Of a DNA stretch of 64,000 nt, positions 51,601 to 59,700 are shown piece after piece. The first letter of the stretch is position 1; the number at the start of each line of letters is the position of its first letter. The stretch is from positions 1 through 64,000 of the forward strand of contig CANXME010000251.1 of the NCBI GenBank assembly GCA_948144175.1, given 5' to 3'. The position numbers were made by a program, and so were the translations under genes. This DNA is from Closterium sp. NIES-65 (taxonomy: Eukaryota > Streptophyta > Zygnematophyceae > Desmidiales > Closteriaceae). Below the pieces are notes generated by a model. It worked only from the letters and a program-made list of their open reading frames with translations. It made no database searches and had not been told where the DNA came from.

Positions 51601-54600
51601 ATACTGGTATGGATTTCGCAGCTTCCCGGGCTCACAAACGCCCTTATATGGGGACAGGTTTTCATGCGGCGGGCCCGTTTGAAGGCAAAAAGAGCTGGAA
51701 TCTCGTCCCAAGGTATATAGGATTGTGTCAAACACGATCGTGGTGGGCGGTCCAGGATTCGAATAACATTGCTTTACATTTTATACCAGTACGGATTTCG
51801 CAGCTTCCCGGGCTCACAAACGCCCTTATAGGGGGACGGTTCTTCATGCGGCGGGCCCGTTTGAAGGCAAAAAGAGCTGGAATCTCGTCCCAGGGTATCT
51901 AAGATTGTGGCAAACACGATCGTTCTGGGCGGTCCAGGATCCGCGTAACATTGCTTCACATTTTATACCGGTACGTATTTCGCAGCTTCCCGGGCTCACA
52001 AACGCCCTTATAGGGGGACGGTTCTTCATGCGGCGGGCCCGTTTGAAGGCAAAAAGAGCTGGAATCTTGTCCCAATGTATCTATGATTGTGGCAAACACG
52101 ATCGTGCTGGGCGGTCCAGGATTCGAATAACATTGCTTCACGTTTTTTACCAGTACGGATTTCGAAGCTTCCCGGGCTCACAAACGCCCTTATAGGGGGA
52201 CGGTTCTTCATGCGGCGGGCCTGTTTGAAAGCAAAAAGAGCTGGAATCTCGTCCCAGGGTATCTAAGATTGTGGCGAACACGATCGTGCTGGGTGGTCCA
52301 GGATCCGAGTAACATTGCTTCACATTTTACACCGGTACGGATTTCGAAGCTTCCCGGGCTCACAAACGCCCTTATAGGGGGACGGTTTTTCATGCGGCGG
52401 GCCCGTTTGAAGGCAAAAAGAGCTGGAATCTCGTCCCAAGGTATCTAGTAATGTGGCAAACACGATCGTGGTGGGCGGTCCAGGATTCGAATAACATTGC
52501 TTCACATTTTATACCGGTACGGATTTCGAAGCTTCCCGGGCTCACAAACGCCTTTATAGGGGGGCGGTTCTTCATGCGGCGGGCCCGTTTGAAGGCAAAA
52601 AGAGCTGGAATCTCGTCCCAAGGTATCTAGGATTGTGGCAAACACGATCGTGCTGGGCGGTCGAGGATCCGAGTAACATTGCGTCACATTTTATACCGGT
52701 ACGGATTTCGCAGCTTCCCGGGCTCACAAACGCCCTTATATGGGGACGGGTTTTCATGCGGCGGGCCCGTTTGAAGGCAAAAAGAGCTGGAATCTCGTCC
52801 CAAGGTATCTAGGATTGTGGCAAACACGATCGTGCTGGGCGGTCCAGGATCCGAGTAACATTGCGTCACATTTTTTACCAGTACGGATTTCGCAGCTTCC
52901 CGGGCTCACAAGCGCCCTTATATGGGGACGGTTTTTCATGCGGCGGGCCCGATTGAAGGCAAAAAGAGCCGGAATCTCGTCCCAAGGTATCTAGTAATGT
53001 AGCAAACACGATCGTGGTGGGCGGTCCAGGATTCGAATAACATTGCTTCACATTTTATACTGGTATGGATTTCGCAGCTTCCCGGGCTCACAAACGCCCT
53101 TATATGGGGACAGGTTTTCATGCGGCGGGCCCGTTTGAAGGCAAAAAGAGCTGGAATCTCGTCCCAAGGTATATAGGATTGTGTCAAACACGATCGTGGT
53201 GGGCGGTCCAGGATTCGAATAACATTGCTTTACATTTTATACCAGTACGGATTTCGCAGCTTCCCGGGCTCACAAACGCCCTTATATGGGGACGGGTTTT
53301 CATGCGGCGGGCCCGTTTGAAGGCAAAAATAGCTGGAATCTCGTCCCAAGGTATCTAGGATTGTGGCAAACACGATCGTGGTGGGCGGTCCAGGATTCGA
53401 ATAACAATGCTTCACATTTTATACCAGTACGGATTTCGCAGCTACCCGGGCTCACAAACGCCCTTATATGGGGACGGGTTTTCATGCGGCGGGCCCGTTT
53501 GAAGGCAAAAAGAGCTGGAATCTCGTCCCAAGGTATCTATGATTGTGGCAAACACGATCGTGCTGGGCGGTCCAGGATCCGAGTAACATTGCGTCACAAT
53601 TTATACCGGTACGGATTTCGCAGCTTCCCGGGCTCACAAACGCCCTTATATGGGGACGGGTTTTCATGCGGCGGGCCTGTTTGAAGGCAAAAAGAGCTGG
53701 AATCTCGTCCCAAGGTATCTCGGATTGTGGCAAACACGATCGTGCTGGGCGGTCCAGGATTCGAATAACATTGCTTTACATTTTATACCAGTACGGATTT
53801 CATAGCTTCCCGGGCTCACAAACGCCCTTATATGGGGACGGGTTTTCATGCGGCGGGCCCGTTTGAAGGCAAAAAGAGCTGGAATCTCGTCCCAAGGTAT
53901 TTAGTATTGTGGCAAACACGATTGTGGTGGGCGGTCTAGGATTCGAATAACATTGCTTCACATTTTATACCGGTACGGATTTCGCAGCTTCCCGGGCTCA
54001 CAAACGCCCTTATATGGGGACGGATTTTCATGCGGCGGGCCTGTTTGAAGGCAAAAAGAGCTGGAATCTCGTCCCAAGGTATCTCGGATTGTGGCAAACA
54101 CGATCGTGCTGGGCGGTCCAGGATCCGAATAACATTGCGTCACATTTTATACCGGTACGGATTTCGCAGCTTCCCGGGCTCACAAGCGCCCTTATATGGG
54201 GACGGTTTTTCATGCGGCGGGCCCGTTTGAAGGCAAAAAGAGCTGGAATCTCGTCCCAAGGTATCTTGGATTGTGGCAAACACGATCGTGCTGGGCGGTC
54301 CAGGATTCGAATAACATTGCTTCACATTTTTTACCGGTATGGATTTCGAAGCTTCCCGGGCTCACAAACGCCCTTATAGGGGGACGGTTCTTCATGCGGC
54401 GGGCCCGTTTGAAGGCAAAAAGAGCTGGAATCTCGTCCCAGGGTATCTAAGATTGTGGCAAACACGATCGTTCTGGGTGGTCCAGGATCCGAGTAACATT
54501 GCTTCACATTTTATACCGGTACGGATTTCGCAGCTTCCCGGGCTCACAAACGCCCTTATATGGGGACGGGTTTTCATGCGGCGGGCTCGTTTGAAGGCAA

Positions 54601-56392
54601 AAATAGCTGGAATCTCGTCCCAAGGTATCTAGGGTTGTGGCAAACACGATCGTGGTGGGCGGTCAAGGATTCGAATAACAATGCTTCACATTTTATACCA
54701 GTACGGATTTCGCAGCTTCCCGGGCTCACAAACGCCCTTATATGGGGACGGGTTTTCATGCGGCGGGCCCGTTTGAAGGCAAAATTAACTGGAATCTCGT
54801 CCCACGGTATCTAGGATTGTGGCAAACACGATTGTGCTGGGCGGTCCAGGATTCGAATAACATTGCGTCACATTTTATACCGGTACGGATTTCGCAGCTT
54901 CCCGGGCTCACAAACGCCCTTATATGGGGACGGTTTTTCATGCGGCGGGCCCGTTTGAAGGCAAAAAGAGCTGGAATCTCGTCCCAAGGTATCTCGGATT
55001 GTGGCAAACACGATCGTGCTGGGCGGTCCAGGATTCGAATAACATTGCTACACATTTTTTACCGGTATGGATTTCGTAGCTTCCCGGGCTCACAAACGCC
55101 CTTATAGGGGGACGGTTCTTCATGCGGCGGGCCCGTTTGAAGGCAAAAAGAGCTGGAATCTCGTCCCAGGGTATCTAAGATTGTGGCAAACACGATCCTT
55201 CTGGGCAGTCCAGGATCCGAGTAACATTGCTTCACATTTTATACCGGTACGGATTTCGCAGCTTCCCGGGCTCACAAGCGCCCTTATATGGGGACGGTTT
55301 TTCATGCGGCGGGCCCGTTTGAAGGCAAAAAGAGCTGGAATCTCGTCCCAAGGTATATAGGATTGTGTCAAACACGATCGTGGTGGGCGGTCCAGGATTC
55401 GAATAACATTGCTTCACATTTTATACCGGTACGGATTTCTCGGCTTCCCGGGCTCACAAACGCCCTTATATGGGGACGGGTTTTCATGCGGCGGGCCCGT
55501 TTGAAGGCAAAAAGAGCTGGAATCTCGTCCCAAGGTATATAGGATTGTGTCAAACACGATCGTGGTGGGCGGTCCAGGATTCGAATAACATTGCTTTATA
55601 TTTTATACCAGTACGGATTTCGCAGCTTCCCAGGCTCACAAACGCCCTTATATGGGGACGGGTTTTCATGCGGCCGGCCTGTTTAAAGGCAAAAAGAGCT
55701 GGAATCTCGTCCCAAGTTATCTAGGATTGTGGCAAACACGATCGTGCTGGGCGGTCCAGGATCCGAGTAACATTGCGTCACATTTTATACCGGTACGGAT
55801 TTTGCAGCTTCCTGGGCTCACAAACGCCCTTATATGGGGACGGTTTTTCATGCGGCGGGCCCGATTGAAGGCAAAAAGAGCCGGAATCTCGTCCCAAAGT
55901 ATCTAGTAATGTAGCAAACACGATCGTGGTGGGCGGTCCAGGATTCGAATAACATTGCTTCACATTTTATACCGGTACGGATTTCGCAGCTTCCCGCGCT
56001 CACAAACGCCCTTATATGGGGACGGGTTTTCATGCGGCGGGCCCGTTTGAAGGCAAAAAGAGCTGGAATCTCGTCCCAAGGTATCTAGGATTGTGGCAAA
56101 CACGATCGTGCTGGGCGGTCCAGGATCCGAGTAACATTGCGTCACATTTTATACCAGTACGGATTTCGCAGCTTCCCGGGCTCACAAGCGCCCTTATATG
56201 GGGACGGTTTTTCATGCGGCGGGCCCGTTTGAAGGCAAAAAGAGCTGGAATCTCGTCCCAAGGTATCTAGTAATGTGGCAAACAAGATCGTGGTGGGCGG
56301 TCAAGGATTCGAATAACATTGCTTCACATTTTATACCGGTACGGATTTCGCAGCTTCCCGGGCTCACAAACGCCCTTATATGGGGACGGGTT
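48601..56392 (+). repeat. Satellite block 9: mixed diverged monomers up to the retrotransposon
   Basis: Monomers of several classes follow with only local periodicity. Two adjacent monomers near 48.7-49.0 kb are near duplicates. About 1.2 kb from 50.6 kb is repeated at 52.0-53.3 kb with an offset of 1456 bp (eight monomers). From about 53.2 kb the GGGACGGGTTTTCATG junction becomes common. The block ends at the retrotransposon insertion after GGGACGGGTT. No gene is present. Confidence 0.92.
56388..56392. other. Target-site duplication, left copy (GGGTT)
   Basis: Five satellite bases, GGGTT, directly precede the left LTR and recur directly after the right LTR. Removing the element and one copy restores the normal satellite junction GGGACGGGTTTTCATG, so this is a true duplication made at insertion. 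Five base pairs is the usual length for Ty1/copia integrases. Confidence 0.96.
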
Positions 56393-56524
56393 TGAGAAAT
56401 TATGAACGAGAATGAAATGACTATGAATGAAGTGAGTACAAATAGGAAACCCTAGTTGGGTTGTACCCCCTATGGGATACCCCACTATAGCCTACACAAC
56501 TAAGTAAGCTATAATATTCTGACA
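56393..56524 (-). repeat. 3' LTR (132 bp)
   Basis: Read on the coding strand, it begins TGTCAG and ends TTCTCA, giving the canonical TG...CA ends. It differs from the other LTR at two positions (56400, and the A/G in ACAACTAAG versus ACGACTAAG). At 132 bp it is short for an LTR. It contains AAACCCTAG on the plus strand (56447-56455), close to the plant telo-box. No clear polyadenylation signal or TATA box could be assigned with confidence. Confidence 0.96.
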
Positions 56525-56533
56525 CACCCCCAT
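56525..56533 (-). other. Polypurine tract
   Basis: On the coding strand the bases ATGGGGGTG lie directly upstream of the 3' LTR, where plus-strand DNA synthesis is primed in LTR retroelements. The tract is short and contains two T, so it is called mainly from position. Confidence 0.7.
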
Positions 56534-56716
56534 AGGCAAAGTGGGGGAGAACAAGGGGTCACAAGACCAGTCAAGCAAAGCAAGGCAAAGCTCAGGGTGG
56601 ATCACAAAGTCACCACACATTCCGAGCACAAGTTCAAAAGGCCAAAAGGCCAGTTCACACGCAAGAGCATATATAGAAATATACAAGAGTATATATAGGT
56701 CAAGGTACAAGCAAGG
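56534..56716 (-). other. 3' untranslated region of the retrotransposon
   Basis: About 180 bp lie between the Gag-Pol stop codon (TGA at 56717-56719) and the polypurine tract. A 72-aa open frame with a hydrophobic start begins a few bases after the stop and runs into the LTR. It has no recognised domain and looks like chance. No envelope-like gene is present. Confidence 0.7.
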
Positions 56717-59700
56717 TCAAGAAGCGAGCAAGTGAGGTAAGACAGGCACAAGACCCAGCTGCGTGCAACAACGCTGATGATCACAAGGCGCAAGTGCCTT
56801 GGTGAAGACATCAGCAGTGTTGGCCTCAGAGGCCACGTACGCAAGTCGCAACTGTCCACGCTGCTGTAGCTCACGAGCAAGAAAGTAGCGAAGAGCAATG
56901 TGCTTTGTCCTGTGCTCCAGTCGCTGCTCACGACACAAGGCCAGCATGGCCTTGTTGTCGACGTACAGGACTGGAGGAGAACGAGGCGGCTCTCCAAGGT
57001 CGGTCAGCAGGTAGGTGAGCCAGCGAAGCTCCTGTGCAGCCATGGCCCCGGCGTAGATCTCAGCCTCACAACTGGAGCCGAGAACAGAAGACGAGCGGGT
57101 AGCCCGCCACGAGACAGAGCCGGAACCAAGGCTGAAGGTGTAACCCTGTGACGACCGCTGCGTAGCCTGGTCGTCAGCCCAAGAAGCGTCCGCGTGCCCA
57201 GTGAGGACCACTGGACTGCGCCCTCCAAGCACTAGCCCCATGCCCGACGTACTGCACAAGTAGCGCAACACCCTCTTCGCTGCAGCCATGTGCTCTGGTC
57301 GGTGTCTCCCAGGAGCAACATAGCGTGCGAGAATGCTAAGAGGGTATGCAAGGTCAGGTCGTGTGCAGGTCATCAGGTACATGAGGCAGCCAACAAGCTC
57401 TGCATACGGGCCACTCGACTCTACGGACTCATCCAAAGGCAGAGCTGAGAGCGAGTGGCGAGTAGGCAGAGGAGTGGCCTGAGGCGAGGAGTACGTGAAG
57501 CCGAAGCGCTGAAGGACCTGCTGCACCATGTGTGACTGAGTCAGGGTAATGGTGCGGTGTGCTCTGTCCCGGGTGATCTGCAAGCCAAGGTAGCTGCGCA
57601 GTTCACCCAGGTCAGTGCACGTGTGTCTCTTCTGCAGCTCGGACTTCACGTAGGCAAGTCCAGCAGTGTCAGCTGTGGCAAAGACCAAGTCGTCGACGTA
57701 CACGAGGATGTAGAACGGCGGCAGAGAGGTGTCGGTGCGAAGAAACAGCGACGGGTCGGCAGTAGACGGAGCAACCCCAAGTGCCGCCAGCGTAGTCCTC
57801 AGTGTGTCGTGCCACTCACGTGGCGCCTGGCGGAGACCGTAGACTGGACGCCGGAGACTCCACTGGGTACCAGGAGGGAAAGACCCAGTGAAGCCAGGTG
57901 GGCGACGCAGCCAGATCTCCTCGTGCAGGCTACCCTGCAAGAAAGCAGTGCTGAAGTCGAGAGAGTGCAGCTCGTAGTCACGGTGAGCAGCAACGTGCAA
58001 CAGTACCCGAAGAGTGGTCATCTTCGGGGTGGGGGAGAAGGTCTGAAAGTAGTCAACCCCTTGCCGCTGACTAAAGCCACGAGCCACGTAACGCGCCTTG
58101 AAGACAGGCGGAGAACCCGGCGGCCGCTTCACCCTGAAGATCCACATGCCACTGACGATGTTCGCCCCAGGAGGGGGAACAGCGTCAACATAGGTGCCTG
58201 TGGACTTCCAGGAAGCCATCTCTGCATCCATAGCTGCCTGCCACTGAGAGGAGTAGGGACCCTCTATCGCCTCCGCGTAAGAGCGCGGAGTCGGGATGTC
58301 TAGTGCATCCGGGTCTCCCTCAGGGGCTAGCAGTACAGACGCAAGATGAGGTGAAGCGGCAGCCAGACAGTGGAACTCCTCCTGTCTGTCCTCAAGGACG
58401 TCCGTGCCAAGGGCACACTCACCCCCGACGGACGGAGGACAGGCCGACTCAGACTCAGCAACAAGACTAACAGCGTAGTCCAGACGACAGCGCGCAGAAA
58501 AGTCAACGAGCTCAGTGACAAGGGAAGACGCAGCAGACGACTCGAAAGAAGGGTCAGTGACGACAGTAGCGAGGAGACGCGTGACAGTAGGACTGGCAGC
58601 ACGAAGAGAGTCCGACGCAGGGTCAGCGAGAGTAGGAAGAGAGGACGCAGGAGGAGAAGGCAAAGGGGCACGCAAGGGAGCAGTGGACGGACGCAGAGAC
58701 ATCTGGTGCGTGCCAGGGACAGGAGGAGGACGCTGACGCGAACCGCGACCACTCGGGCGTGCAGCACGAACGGGCGACGCAGGACGAGACGCAGGCTCAC
58801 GACGCTCAGTAAGACCTCCGGTAGGACCAGCGTAGGGAGAAGGAGCAGGCAAAGGGGAGGCAGGCTGTAGCTGTGACTGTGACGAGACAGGCTGTGGACC
58901 CTCTAAGGGAGGAGGAGGAGGACAAGGAGAAGGTGTAAGACCAAGAACCTGCTGCAGGAGCGGAACGAAGTACGGGCGAGGCCGCGCGGCGACACCAGAA
59001 ATAGCAGGTACAGCACCAGTACCCCCAGGGGGGGAACCCGCTCCAGCAGCACCTCTAGCAGCACCTCCAGTAGCTCCAAAACCTCCAGTAGCACCGCCAG
59101 TAGGACCGCCAGCGGCAGTCTCAGCGCCAACACCCTCAGCAGCACCAGCTCCTGGAGAACCCTCAGACCCAGCAGCTCCAGCACCCACAGTACGAGCACC
59201 TCCGGGACGCTCGGCAGCAGCACCCTCTGCAGCCGAAGAACCTCCAGCACCAGCAGCACGCCTCCAGCGCCGGGCAAACCACTCACGCAGCTCCAGCGGG
59301 GAGAGTGGCTCTCGGCGAGACGACCCAGGCTCAGCACCCCCAGGTCCAGCACCCCCAGACACCGCACCCCCAGGCTCAGCACCCCCAGGCTCAGCACCCC
59401 CAGGCTCAGCACCCCCAGGCTCAGCACCCCCAGACACCGCACCCCCAGGCTCAGCACCCCCAAGCGTAGCGCCCCTAGTCCCAGCACCCTCAGGCTCAGC
59501 TCCCGCAGCAGCACCAGAGTCACCAGTGACCTCAACAGGCTCGACCGCGTCTACCTGGGACACACCTGAAGGGGCAGGACCCTGAGGGGGGAGGGGGTCT
59601 ACCGGGGGGGGACCTGGTACCAAGAAGAGCGGGGGCGGGGGAAGGGACGGAGTGCGGTAGGGGAAGAGGCGGTAGTAGGGTACCGACTCGTCGAACGTGA

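Noticed and set aside
164-56395. Hundreds of overlapping open frames of about 60-190 codons on both strands in the satellite, with near-identical products
   Set aside because: They recur with the 182-bp monomer on both strands, and 182 is not a multiple of three. Length changes track the junction indels, and there is no codon or domain signal. They are by-products of a repeat with few stop codons.
56492-56710. 72-aa hydrophobic open frame just after the Gag-Pol stop, a possible envelope-like gene
   Set aside because: It is too short, runs into the LTR, and has no signal peptide, glycoprotein or coiled-coil features.
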